Position numbers and translations under genes: made by a program. Shown in pieces: positions 1-7,697 of a stretch of 64,000 bases of DNA. The notes under the pieces were generated by a model. It saw only the letters and a list, made by a program, of their open reading frames with translations, did no database searches and had not been told where the DNA came from. How positions within the stretch are numbered: position 1 is the first letter of the stretch; each line of letters opens with the position of its first letter. Origin of the DNA: Teichococcus rhizosphaerae (GTDB taxonomy: Bacteria; Pseudomonadota; Alphaproteobacteria; Acetobacterales; Acetobacteraceae); contig NZ_PDNU01000027.1 of the NCBI RefSeq assembly GCF_002631185.1, positions 21,743-85,742 of the forward strand, given 5' to 3'.

Positions 1-872
1 TGGGTCGCCATGAAGGCCTGCACCGCGGGATCGGCGAAGTGCTCGGCGAGCGCGTCGCGGATCCGCGCCGCGATCGGCGCCGGCATGCCCGGCGGCCCCT
101 GCACCGAATACCAGACCGTCGAGACGAAATCCGGAAAGCCCTTCTCGATGAAGGTCGGCACGTCCGGCAGTTGGGGCGGCCGCGTCGCGGTCGGCACGGC
201 GAGGCCGCGCAGCCGCCCGGCCTCCATATGCCCCTTGCAGGCGGCCAGCAGCGCCGGCAGGCAATCGGTGCGCCCGGCGATGGTGTCGATCATCGCCGGC
301 GGCGAGCCAGCATAGGGGACGTGCAGCATCCGCACGCCCGCCCGCCGGCACAGATCCTCCATCCACAGATGCGAGGTGGTGCCGATCCCCCAGGTCGCGT
401 AGGAAATCGATTCCGGCCGCGCCCGCGCCGCGTCGAGCAGCGCCTCGAGGCTGGGCCAGCGCGGATTGGCCGCCAGCAGGAACAGGCTGTCGCAGGCCTG
501 GGTGATGTGGGTGAAGTCGTTGATCGGGTCATAGCCCGGGTTCCGCATGGTCAGCGGCGTCAGCGCGAAGGTCGAGACGCTGCCGAGGAACAGCGTGCTG
601 CCGTCCGGCCGGGCGCGCGCGACATGGCGCGCCGCGATCGAGGTCGAGCCGCCGGTCCGGTGCTCGAGAAAGAAGGTGCCGCCGAGCCGTTCCTGCAACC
701 CCTGGGTGACGATCCGCCCGATCACGTCCGAGGCGCCGCCCGGCGCCAGCGCCACCACCAGGGCCACGGACTGGCCGGCTGGATAGGGCGCCTGCGCGCG
801 CACCGACGGGGCGGCGAGGCTTGCGCCGGCGGCGAGAACCGCGCGGCGGCGGGTGATGGTCCCATAGGCCAT
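1..872 (-). CDS. Bug/TctC-family periplasmic solute-binding protein (3' end cut by window edge)
   Basis: This is a periplasmic receptor of the Bug (TctC, tripartite tricarboxylate) family, which usually binds carboxylates. The ATG at 872 is preceded by GGGAGGAAG. The N-terminus MAYGTITRRRAVLAAGASLA followed by APSVRAQ looks like a twin-Arg or Sec leader. After it come the family hallmarks LAPGGASDVIGRIV, a GG-ST segment, ARARPDGSTLF and HVPYAGSPPAMIDTIAGR. About 290 residues are visible and the frame runs off the left edge without a stop, so roughly 30 residues are missing compared with the usual 320-330. It follows a second Bug gene by 55 bp and is probably the last visible gene of the carboxylase operon. 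No TctAB membrane genes are visible, so it is an orphan receptor here. The ligand is unknown. Confidence 0.85.
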   Translation of the reverse strand, partial: MAYGTITRRRAVLAAGASLAAPSVRAQAPYPAGQSVALVVALAPGGASDVIGRIVTQGLQERLGGTFFLEHRTGGSTSIAARHVARARPDGSTLFLGSVSTFALTPLTMRNPGYDPINDFTHITQACDSLFLLAANPRWPSLEALLDAARARPESISYATWGIGTTSHLWMEDLCRRAGVRMLHVPYAGSPPAMIDTIAGRTDCLPALLAACKGHMEAGRLRGLAVPTATRPPQLPDVPTFIEKGFPDFVSTVWYSVQGPPGMPAPIAARIRDALAEHFADPAVQAFMAT

Positions 873-927
873 CTACGCTTCCTCCCTTGCTTGCGGCGCG
901 ACAGCGCCGAACCCCTTGATTCCGGCC

Positions 928-1914
928 TCAGCCCTGGCGGGCGGCGATGCGGGCGAGGATCGGCCGCCAGCGTTCCGCCTCGACCTGCATGAACGCGCTG
1001 AATTCAGCCGGCGTGCTGCCGGCGAGGAATTGCGCCTCCTCGGTCAGGCGCCGCTCGATCCTCTGGTCGCGCAGCGCCTCCACCGTGGCGCCGTGCAGGC
1101 GGTCGATCACCGGCTGCGGCGTGCGCGCCGGCGCCACCAGGCCGAACCAGCTCTGCGCCACCAGGCCCGGCGTCACCTCGCCGAAGGTCGGGATCTCCGG
1201 CGTCGTGGGCACGCGCCGCTCGCTGGTCCAGCCGAGCAGCCGCCCCTGCCGGTTGCGATAGACCGGCAGCGCGGTGCTGCCGGCGACCACCATCAGGTCG
1301 AGGTTGCGCGCGAGGAAGTCGTTGAGCTGCCCGGCATCGCCGCGATAGGTCACGTCCTGCATCTGCAGGCCGAGCCGTTCGAGCACCATCAGCATCGCCA
1401 TGTTGGTCAGCGTGGTCGGGCCGTTGGTGCCGTAGGTGATCTGCCCCGGCCGCGCCCGCGCCGCCGCCACCATGGCGGCGATGTCGGCCGGCCCGTCATT
1501 CTGGGCGATGATCGCGAAGGGAAAGGTCGAGACCAGCGAGATCGGCGCGAAATCCGCCACCGCATAGGGCAGGTTCGGCACGATCACGGGATTGATGGTC
1601 AGCGTGGTGCCGGCACCCATCAGCAGCGTCTGGCCGTCCGGCCTGGCGCGGGCGACCGATTCGGCGCCGATCACGGTATTGCCGCCGGGACGGTTCTCGA
1701 CCAGCACGGTCTGGCCGAGCAGCTGGCCCATGCGCTCGGCCAGCAGCCGCGTGACGACATCGGTGCTGCCGCCGGCGGCGAAGGGCACGACGATGGTGAC
1801 CGGCCGCTGCGCGCCGCCCTGCTGGGCCAGCGCCGGGCGGCCCAGGCTCGGGCCTGCCGCCAGCGCGCCGATGCCGGCGGCAAGACTGCGGCGCGTAAAG
1901 GACAACAAACCCAT
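928..1914 (-). CDS. Bug/TctC-family periplasmic solute-binding protein
   Basis: A 328-residue Bug-family receptor. The ATG at 1914 is preferred because GGGGAGGAAG lies just upstream and the product then starts with a typical leader (MGLLSFTRRSLAAGIGALAA, then a PALAQQ cleavage region). A longer open frame to 2001 exists but has no leader-like start. Family motifs are VPFAAGGSTDVVTRLLAERM near the mature N-terminus, a VVENRPGGN-like segment, the RPDG motif and a conserved DVTYRGDAGQLNDFLA stretch. It lies 123 bp after the biotin carboxylase gene and 55 bp before another Bug gene. The position suggests it delivers a carboxylate to the pathway encoded upstream, but this is inference; Bug receptors are often scattered as orphans. 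Confidence 0.9.
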   Translation of the reverse strand: MGLLSFTRRSLAAGIGALAAGPSLGRPALAQQGGAQRPVTIVVPFAAGGSTDVVTRLLAERMGQLLGQTVLVENRPGGNTVIGAESVARARPDGQTLLMGAGTTLTINPVIVPNLPYAVADFAPISLVSTFPFAIIAQNDGPADIAAMVAAARARPGQITYGTNGPTTLTNMAMLMVLERLGLQMQDVTYRGDAGQLNDFLARNLDLMVVAGSTALPVYRNRQGRLLGWTSERRVPTTPEIPTFGEVTPGLVAQSWFGLVAPARTPQPVIDRLHGATVEALRDQRIERRLTEEAQFLAGSTPAEFSAFMQVEAERWRPILARIAARQG

Positions 1915-2037
1915 CTGCTTCCTCCCCATTTTTCCTTGTTCTTCTTTTCCCCGGCTGCGGGTCCGGCCGTACCGCCATCGCCCCGCCCCGTGGCGCATCA
2001 TCGCGCTTCCGGCCGGCGACGGCCAGCGCGCAGCAAG

Positions 2038-4020
2038 TTAGGCGCCCACCGTCTCCGCCACTTCCAGCCGCGCGAGCAACTGCCGCGGCCGCACCTGCTC
2101 GCCCTCCGCGACGCGCAGTTCGACAACCTTGCCGGCGGCCGCCGCGGTGACCGCGAGGTGCATCTTCATCGCCTCGAGCACCAGCAGGGGCGCGCCCTTC
2201 TCCACCTGCTCCCCCGCCGTGACCTTCACGGCGACGACGCGCCCGCTCATCGGCGCCAGCACCTCGCCGCCCGCCGCCCCGTCCTGCAGCCGCGCATCCG
2301 ACAGCGGCGCCGGCTCGAAGCGCAGCACCCGCCCGCCAAGGTCGAGCAGCAGCGCCTCGCCGTCGAAGGCGTGGCGGGCCGTCGCCTGCACGGGGCCGAT
2401 GCGGAAGCGCAGCCGGTCGCCCTCGCGCGCCAACAGCGCCACCGCCAGCCCCGGCGCGTCATCGCCCGGCGGGGCCGCGCCCTCGCCCAGGCTGACCGCG
2501 AGATGGCCATCGGCGCGCGCGATGCGGGCATGGCGCAGCGTCTCGCCATGGCGCAGCCGCAGCGGCCGGCGCATCCGCCCCGCGCTCCACCAGCCCTGCC
2601 CGGCGCCCTCGCGCCCTTCCAGCAGCACCGCCGCCAGCGCCCAGGCCGCGTCGTCCGGCGCCGGGGCCGGCGGCATGGCCAGGCGGTGGTCCACCCAGTC
2701 GGTGGTCGCCTGCCCCCCGGCGAAGACCGGATCGCGCAGGATGCCGAGCAGGAAGTCGCGGTTGGTGGTCGGCCCCAGCAGCGCCAGTTCCTCGAGCGCG
2801 CGCACCAGCCGCCGCCGCGCCTCCTCGCGGCCGCGGCCATGGGCGATGACCTTGGCAAGCATCGGGTCGTAGAAGGCCGTCACCTCCTGCCCCGCCAGGA
2901 TGCCGGCATCCACGCGCAGCCCCGGCCCCGCCGGCGGGTCGAAGACCAGCACCGGGCCGGTCTGCGGCAGGAAGCCCTGGCGCGGATCCTCGGCATAGAG
3001 CCGCGCCTCGATGGCGTGGCCGCGCAGCGCCACCTCATCCTGCGCGAGCGGCAGGCGCGCCCCGGCGGCGACCTCGATCTGCAACGCCACCAGGTCGAGG
3101 CCGGTGACGCATTCGGTGACCGGGTGCTCGACCTGCAGGCGCGTGTTCATCTCGAGGAACCAGAAGGCGCCCTCGGCGTCGAGCAGGAACTCCACCGTGC
3201 CGGCCCCGACATAGCCCACCGCATGGGCGAGGCGCACCGCCGCCTGCCCCATCGCCGCGCGCAGCGCCGGGTCCACCGCCGGGGAGGGCGCTTCCTCGAT
3301 GATCTTCTGGTGGCGCCGCTGCACCGAGCAGTCGCGCTCGCCCAGATGCAGGCAGTTGCCATGGGTGTCGGCGAAGACCTGCACCTCGACATGGCGGCCC
3401 GACAGCACGGCGCGTTCGAGGATCAGCTCGTCGTCGCCGAAGGCGGATTGCGCCTCGGCCGCCGCGAGGGCGAGGGCGGGGGCGAGGTCGGCCTCGCGCT
3501 CGACGAAGCGCAGCCCGCGCCCGCCGCCGCCCGCCGCCGCCTTGACCATCAGCGGCAGGCCGAGGCCGCGCGCCACCGCGAGGATGCCGGCCTGGTCGAG
3601 GCCGCGGCATTCGAGCCCGGGCAGGCAGGGCACGCCCGCCGCCGCCGCCCGTTCCTTGGCCTCGCGCTTGTTGCCCATGGCCTGGATCGCGGCCGGGGGC
3701 GGGCCGATGAAGGTCAGCCCCGCGGCGATGCAGGCGGCGGCGAATTCCGCGTTCTCGGCCAGGAAGCCGTAGCCCGGATGCAGCGCGTCGGCGCCGGTCA
3801 GCGCCGCCGCCTCAAGCAGCCGCGGCACCGAGAGGTAGGATTCGCCCACCGGCGCGGGGCCAATCTCCACCGCCTCGTCGGCCAGGGCGACATGCGGCGC
3901 GCCGGCATCGGCGGCGCTGTGCACCGCCACCGTGCGATAGCCCAGCGCGCGCGCGCTGCGGATGATGCGCGCGGCGATCTCGCCGCGATTGGCCACCAGG
4001 ATCTTGGAGAAACCCGCCAC
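2038..4020 (-). CDS. Biotin-dependent acyl-CoA carboxylase alpha subunit (geranyl-/methylcrotonyl-CoA carboxylase type)
   Basis: A 660-residue alpha subunit that carboxylates biotin with ATP and bicarbonate. It has an N-terminal biotin carboxylase domain (KILVANRGEIAARII at residues 6-20, ALHPGYGFLAENAEFA, the ATP-grasp glycine loop KAAAGGGGRGL) and a biotin carboxylase C-terminal domain. The C-terminal biotinyl domain has EAMKM with the biotin-accepting Lys near residue 619. It starts 9 bp after the hydratase gene and forms an operon with the carboxyltransferase, hydratase and acyl-CoA dehydrogenase. Size and order fit both leucine (LiuD/MCC) and acyclic terpene (AtuF/geranyl-CoA) carboxylases. 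The AtuD-like dehydrogenase in the operon favours the geranyl-CoA type, but sequence alone as read here cannot settle the substrate. Confidence 0.88.
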   Translation of the reverse strand: MAGFSKILVANRGEIAARIIRSARALGYRTVAVHSAADAGAPHVALADEAVEIGPAPVGESYLSVPRLLEAAALTGADALHPGYGFLAENAEFAAACIAAGLTFIGPPPAAIQAMGNKREAKERAAAAGVPCLPGLECRGLDQAGILAVARGLGLPLMVKAAAGGGGRGLRFVEREADLAPALALAAAEAQSAFGDDELILERAVLSGRHVEVQVFADTHGNCLHLGERDCSVQRRHQKIIEEAPSPAVDPALRAAMGQAAVRLAHAVGYVGAGTVEFLLDAEGAFWFLEMNTRLQVEHPVTECVTGLDLVALQIEVAAGARLPLAQDEVALRGHAIEARLYAEDPRQGFLPQTGPVLVFDPPAGPGLRVDAGILAGQEVTAFYDPMLAKVIAHGRGREEARRRLVRALEELALLGPTTNRDFLLGILRDPVFAGGQATTDWVDHRLAMPPAPAPDDAAWALAAVLLEGREGAGQGWWSAGRMRRPLRLRHGETLRHARIARADGHLAVSLGEGAAPPGDDAPGLAVALLAREGDRLRFRIGPVQATARHAFDGEALLLDLGGRVLRFEPAPLSDARLQDGAAGGEVLAPMSGRVVAVKVTAGEQVEKGAPLLVLEAMKMHLAVTAAAAGKVVELRVAEGEQVRPRQLLARLEVAETVGA

Positions 4021-4029
4021 CGGCGCCCC

Positions 4030-4848
4030 CTATGCCTCGCCGGCCCAGGCCGGGCGGCGTTTTTCCAGGAAGGACCTCGTGCCCTCGATGCCTTCCTCGG
4101 TGGTGACGCAATCGGCGAAGACCTCGGCGGCGAATTCGATCATCGCCGCGTCGTCGAGCAGCGATGCGGCGTTGAGCACCCGCTTGGTGCCCGCCAGCGC
4201 CCCCGGCCCGCAGCGCCGCACTGCGCGCTCGATCTCGGCGAGGCGCGCCTCGATCGCCGCATCGTCCTCGCACAGGTGATGCGCGAGGCCGAGCGACGCC
4301 GCCTCCCGCCCGTCGATCCGCGCGGCGGTGAGCGCAAGCCGGCGCGCCTGCGACAGGCCGAGCCGCCGCACCACATAGGGGGCGATCTGCGCCGGGGCGA
4401 CGCCGATGCTCGCCTCCGGCATGGCGAATTGCGCGTCGGGCCGCGCCAGGGTGATGTCGGCCGCGCAGGCAAGGCCGAAGCCCCCGCCCATCGCCGCCCC
4501 CTCGACCACCGCGACGACCACCTGCGGCGCGTGGTTGACGGCGCGGAACAGCTCCCCGCCCAGGCGGTTGCGCTCGCGCGCCGCGACGCGCGGATCCGCG
4601 GCCTGGTCGTGCAGGCTCTGGTCGCGCTCGCGCATGTCGCCGCCCGAGCAGAACCAGCCGCCGGCGCCGCGCAGCACCACCAGCCGCACCGAGCGGTCAT
4701 CGGCCAGCGCTGCGAACAGCGCGCGCATCTCCCGGTTCAGCGCGGCGCTCATGGCGTTGCGGCGTTCCGGCCGGGTGAACAGCACGTCGAGCCGCATGCC
4801 GCGGCGGGCAAGCGCCAGCGCCTCATGCTGACCGGTGGCGATCTCCAT
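4030..4848 (-). CDS. Enoyl-CoA hydratase of the carboxylase operon (isohexenylglutaconyl-/methylglutaconyl-CoA hydratase candidate)
   Basis: A 272-residue crotonase. The oxyanion-hole segment GGWFCSGGDMRERD lies near residues 60-75, GAAMGGGFGLACAADI around residue 110, and PEASIGVAPAQIAPYV follows with the Glu expected of hydratases. The ATG at 4848 has GGAGA eight bases upstream. An in-frame GTG at 4869 overlaps the carboxyltransferase stop codon (GTGA) and is a possible alternative start, 7 residues longer. Sitting between the two carboxylase subunits, it is the natural candidate to hydrate the 3-methylglutaconyl-type product of the carboxylase. AtuE and LiuC occupy the same position in known clusters. 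The substrate assignment is inferred from context. Confidence 0.82.
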   Translation of the reverse strand: MEIATGQHEALALARRGMRLDVLFTRPERRNAMSAALNREMRALFAALADDRSVRLVVLRGAGGWFCSGGDMRERDQSLHDQAADPRVAARERNRLGGELFRAVNHAPQVVVAVVEGAAMGGGFGLACAADITLARPDAQFAMPEASIGVAPAQIAPYVVRRLGLSQARRLALTAARIDGREAASLGLAHHLCEDDAAIEARLAEIERAVRRCGPGALAGTKRVLNAASLLDDAAMIEFAAEVFADCVTTEEGIEGTRSFLEKRRPAWAGEA

Positions 4849-4865
4849 CTCTCGTCTCTCCGTCG

Positions 4866-6485
4866 TCACAGGCGCGCCGCGCCGAAGGTGATCGGGCTCA
4901 GCGGCCGCAGCGCGCCCTCGCGGCAGATCGACAGGCAGAGCCCGAGCACCCGGCGCGTGTCGCGCGGGTCGATGATGCCGTCGTCCCACAGCCGCGCCGT
5001 GGCATAGAGCGCGGTGGAGACGCGGTCGTATTTCTCGATGATCTCGCGGCGCAGGGTGGCGATCCGCTCCTCGTCCACCGGCTTGCCGGCGCGCTGCAGC
5101 TTCGCCTCGGTCACGGTGCACAGCACGCCCGCCGCCTGCTCGCCGCCCATCACCGCGATGCGCGAATTGGGCCAGGAGAACAGGAAGCGAGGGTCGAAGC
5201 TGCGCCCGCACATGCCGTAGTTGCCGGCGCCGAAACTGCCGCCGACGATGACGGTGATCTGCGGCACGGTGGCGTTGGTGACCGCCTGGATCATCTTCGA
5301 GCCGTGCTTGACGATGCCCTCGGTCTCGGCCTCCCGCCCCACCATGTAGCCGGTGGTGTTCTGCAGGTAGATGATCGGGATGCCCGACTGGCAGCACAGC
5401 TGGATGAACTGCGCCGCCTTGACCGCGCCGCGCTGCGTGATCGGGCCGTTGTTGCCGATCAGCCCGCAGGGGTGGCCCTCGATCCGGCCGCGGCCGCAGA
5501 TGGTGTAGGGGTCGAAGGCGGCCTTGAACTCCAGGTAGTCGGAATCGTCGAGGATGCGCGCGAGGATCTCGCGCATGTCGTAGGGCGTCTGGTGGCGGGG
5601 CGGCACCAGGCCGAGCAGCTCCTCGGCCGCATGGCGCGGCGGGCGGGCCGGCGGCACCTCGATCTTCGGCCGGCGGTCGTTCCAATAGAGCTTCTCCACC
5701 ACCTCGCGCGCCAGGGCGATCGCGTCGGCGTCGTCCTCGGCGAGGTATTCGGTGGTGCCCGGCCCGGTCGCGTGCATGTCGGCGCCGCCGAGCTCCTCGT
5801 CGTCGGCGATCTCGCCGGTGGCGGCGCGCAGCAGCGGCGGGCCGGCGAGGAAGACGCGCGCGCGCCGCCGCACCATGATGACATGGTCCGACATGCCGGG
5901 CACATAGGCGCCGCCGGCGGTCGAGCTGCCATGCACCACCGTCACCTGCGGGATGCCGGCGGCCGACAGCCGCGCCTGGTTGAAGAACTTGCGGCCGCCG
6001 CGGACGAAGGTCTCCTCCTGGCGGAACAGGTTGCCGCCGCCGCTCTCGACCAGCTGGATCAGCGGCAGCTTCTCGCGCAGGGCGATGTCCTGCGCACGCA
6101 GCGCCTTCTCGGTGCCCATCGGCACCGTGGTGCCGCCCTTGATGGCGCTGTCATTGGCGATGACCATGACGCGCGTGCCCGCGACCTGGCCGATGCCCAC
6201 GATCAGCCCGCCGCCGAACACCTCCTCCACCCCGTCATCGTCATGCATGCCGAGCCCGGCGAGGGTCGAGAGGGCAAGGAAGGGCGCCCCGGGGTCGAGC
6301 AGCAGCTCGACCCTCTCGCGCGGCAGCAGCTGGCCGCGGCGGCGGAAGCGTTCGCGCTCGCGCTCCGAACGCTGCCGCACCTTGTCCTCGAGCGCGCGGA
6401 AGCGGGCGATCTCCGCCAGCATCCGCTCCCGGTTGTCGTGGAAGGCGGGCGCTGCGGTGTCGAGCCGCGATTCGATCACCGGCAT
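4866..6485 (-). CDS. Acyl-CoA carboxylase carboxyltransferase (beta) subunit, AtuC/LiuB type
   Basis: A 539-residue carboxyltransferase that moves the carboxyl group from biotin to an enoyl-CoA. Recognisable segments are RGQLLPRERVELLLDPG near residue 50, GIGQVAGTRVMVIANDSAIKGGT around 95-115, VESGGGNLFRQEE, STAGGAYVPGMSD near 185 and the C-terminal ITVIVGGSFGAGNYGMCGR. All are typical of methylcrotonyl/geranyl-CoA carboxylase beta chains. It begins 19 bp after the dehydrogenase gene and its TGA overlaps a possible GTG start of the hydratase. The MPVIESRLD N-terminus resembles AtuC as I remember that family, so geranyl-CoA is the favoured substrate, with 3-methylcrotonyl-CoA as the alternative. 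Confidence 0.87.
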   Translation of the reverse strand: MPVIESRLDTAAPAFHDNRERMLAEIARFRALEDKVRQRSERERERFRRRGQLLPRERVELLLDPGAPFLALSTLAGLGMHDDDGVEEVFGGGLIVGIGQVAGTRVMVIANDSAIKGGTTVPMGTEKALRAQDIALREKLPLIQLVESGGGNLFRQEETFVRGGRKFFNQARLSAAGIPQVTVVHGSSTAGGAYVPGMSDHVIMVRRRARVFLAGPPLLRAATGEIADDEELGGADMHATGPGTTEYLAEDDADAIALAREVVEKLYWNDRRPKIEVPPARPPRHAAEELLGLVPPRHQTPYDMREILARILDDSDYLEFKAAFDPYTICGRGRIEGHPCGLIGNNGPITQRGAVKAAQFIQLCCQSGIPIIYLQNTTGYMVGREAETEGIVKHGSKMIQAVTNATVPQITVIVGGSFGAGNYGMCGRSFDPRFLFSWPNSRIAVMGGEQAAGVLCTVTEAKLQRAGKPVDEERIATLRREIIEKYDRVSTALYATARLWDDGIIDPRDTRRVLGLCLSICREGALRPLSPITFGAARL

Positions 6486-6504
6486 TGCCGGACCTCCCGC
6501 CGCC

Positions 6505-7671
6505 TCAATGCCGCTTCCGCTGCCGGTGCGACAGGCCCATGTCCTTGGCGATGATCTGCAGCATCACCTCATTGGCCCCGCCGCCGATCGAGCTGATGCG
6601 CGAATCGCGGTAGATGCGCGAGACCGGGTTCTCCCACATGAAGCCCTGGCCGCCCCAGAACTGCAGGCAGCCGCTCGGGATCACCTGCAGCAGCTGGCCC
6701 GCCTTGAGCTTCGCCATCGAGGCCAGCCGCGTGACGTTGCCGCCATTCACATAGATCTCGACCGCGCGGTAGATCAGCGAGCGCAGCGCCTCGATCTCGG
6801 TCTGCCATTCGGCCAGCTTGAACTGGATCCACTGGTTGTCGAGCAGGGCCTGCCCGAAGGCCTGGCGCTGGCCGGTGTATTCGGCCGTCATCGCCACCGC
6901 GTCCTCGAGCTGCGTGATGCTGCGCGTCGCCCCGTAGAGGCGTTCCTCCTGGAACTGCTCCATCTGGTAGATGAAGCCCTTGCCTTCCTCGCCGATGCGG
7001 TTGCGGACCGGCACGCGCACCTCGTCGAAGAAGATCTGCGCGGTGTCCGAGCAGCGCAGGCCGAGCTTGTCCAGCACCCGCGCCACCGTCACGCCCTTGG
7101 TCTTCATCGGCACCACGATGAGCGACTTGTTGCGGTGCGGCGCGCCTTCTTCGCCGGTGTTGCACAGCAGGCAGATCCAGTCGGCCTGGGCGCCGTTGGT
7201 GATCCACATCTTGCCGCCGTTGATGACGTAGTCGTCGCCGTCGCGCCGCGCATGGGTGCGGATGCTCGCCACGTCCGATCCCGCGCCTTCCTCGCTGACG
7301 CCGATCGCGCCGACCATGTCGCCGGCGATCAGCGGCACCAGGAACTCGCGGCGCAGCTCGTCCGAGCCATGCTTGGCCAGCGCTGGGCAGCACATGTTGG
7401 TCTGCACGCCGATCGAGGTGGACACGCCCTGCGCCGCGACATGGCCGAGCTCCTCGGCCATCACCGTCTCGTAGGAATAGTCGAGGCCGAGGCCGCCGAA
7501 GGAGGGCGGGCGGGTGATGCCGAGCAGCCCGGCCTTGCCGAGGATCTTCATCACCTGGTGGGCGGGGTAGCGGCCGGCCTTCTCCCACTCATCGACATGG
7601 GGGTTGATCTCCTCCTTCACGATGCGGGCGATCGTGCGGCGGATGGCCTCGTGTTCCTCGGTGAACAGCAT
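6505..7671 (-). CDS. Acyl-CoA dehydrogenase, citronellyl-CoA dehydrogenase (AtuD)-like
   Basis: A 388-residue flavoprotein that would introduce the 2,3-double bond before carboxylation. The ATG at 7671 is chosen because MLFTEEHEAIRRT is a typical family N-terminus; the frame stays open further upstream without family-like sequence. Motifs include MAEELGHVAAQGV, GVSEEGAGSDVASIRT (FAD/substrate loop), MWITNGAQADWICLL, VPMKTKGVTVARVLDKLG and the C-terminal FWGGQGFMWENPVSRIYRD. At the position of the medium-chain family catalytic Glu (EGT) it has GGGANEV, so the base is probably elsewhere, as in isovaleryl-type enzymes. The sequence looks closer to AtuD than to LiuA/IVD. It follows the CoA ligase by 26 bp. 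Confidence 0.85.
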   Translation of the reverse strand: MLFTEEHEAIRRTIARIVKEEINPHVDEWEKAGRYPAHQVMKILGKAGLLGITRPPSFGGLGLDYSYETVMAEELGHVAAQGVSTSIGVQTNMCCPALAKHGSDELRREFLVPLIAGDMVGAIGVSEEGAGSDVASIRTHARRDGDDYVINGGKMWITNGAQADWICLLCNTGEEGAPHRNKSLIVVPMKTKGVTVARVLDKLGLRCSDTAQIFFDEVRVPVRNRIGEEGKGFIYQMEQFQEERLYGATRSITQLEDAVAMTAEYTGQRQAFGQALLDNQWIQFKLAEWQTEIEALRSLIYRAVEIYVNGGNVTRLASMAKLKAGQLLQVIPSGCLQFWGGQGFMWENPVSRIYRDSRISSIGGGANEVMLQIIAKDMGLSHRQRKRH

Positions 7672-7697
7672 GCGCGTCTCCTCGTTCGTTGTGTCGG

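Noticed and set aside
916..5007. A 1363-codon open frame on the plus strand
   Set aside because: It is antisense to Bug, biotin carboxylase and hydratase genes that have clear family motifs; its Arg/His/Gln-rich translation is the usual high-GC shadow.
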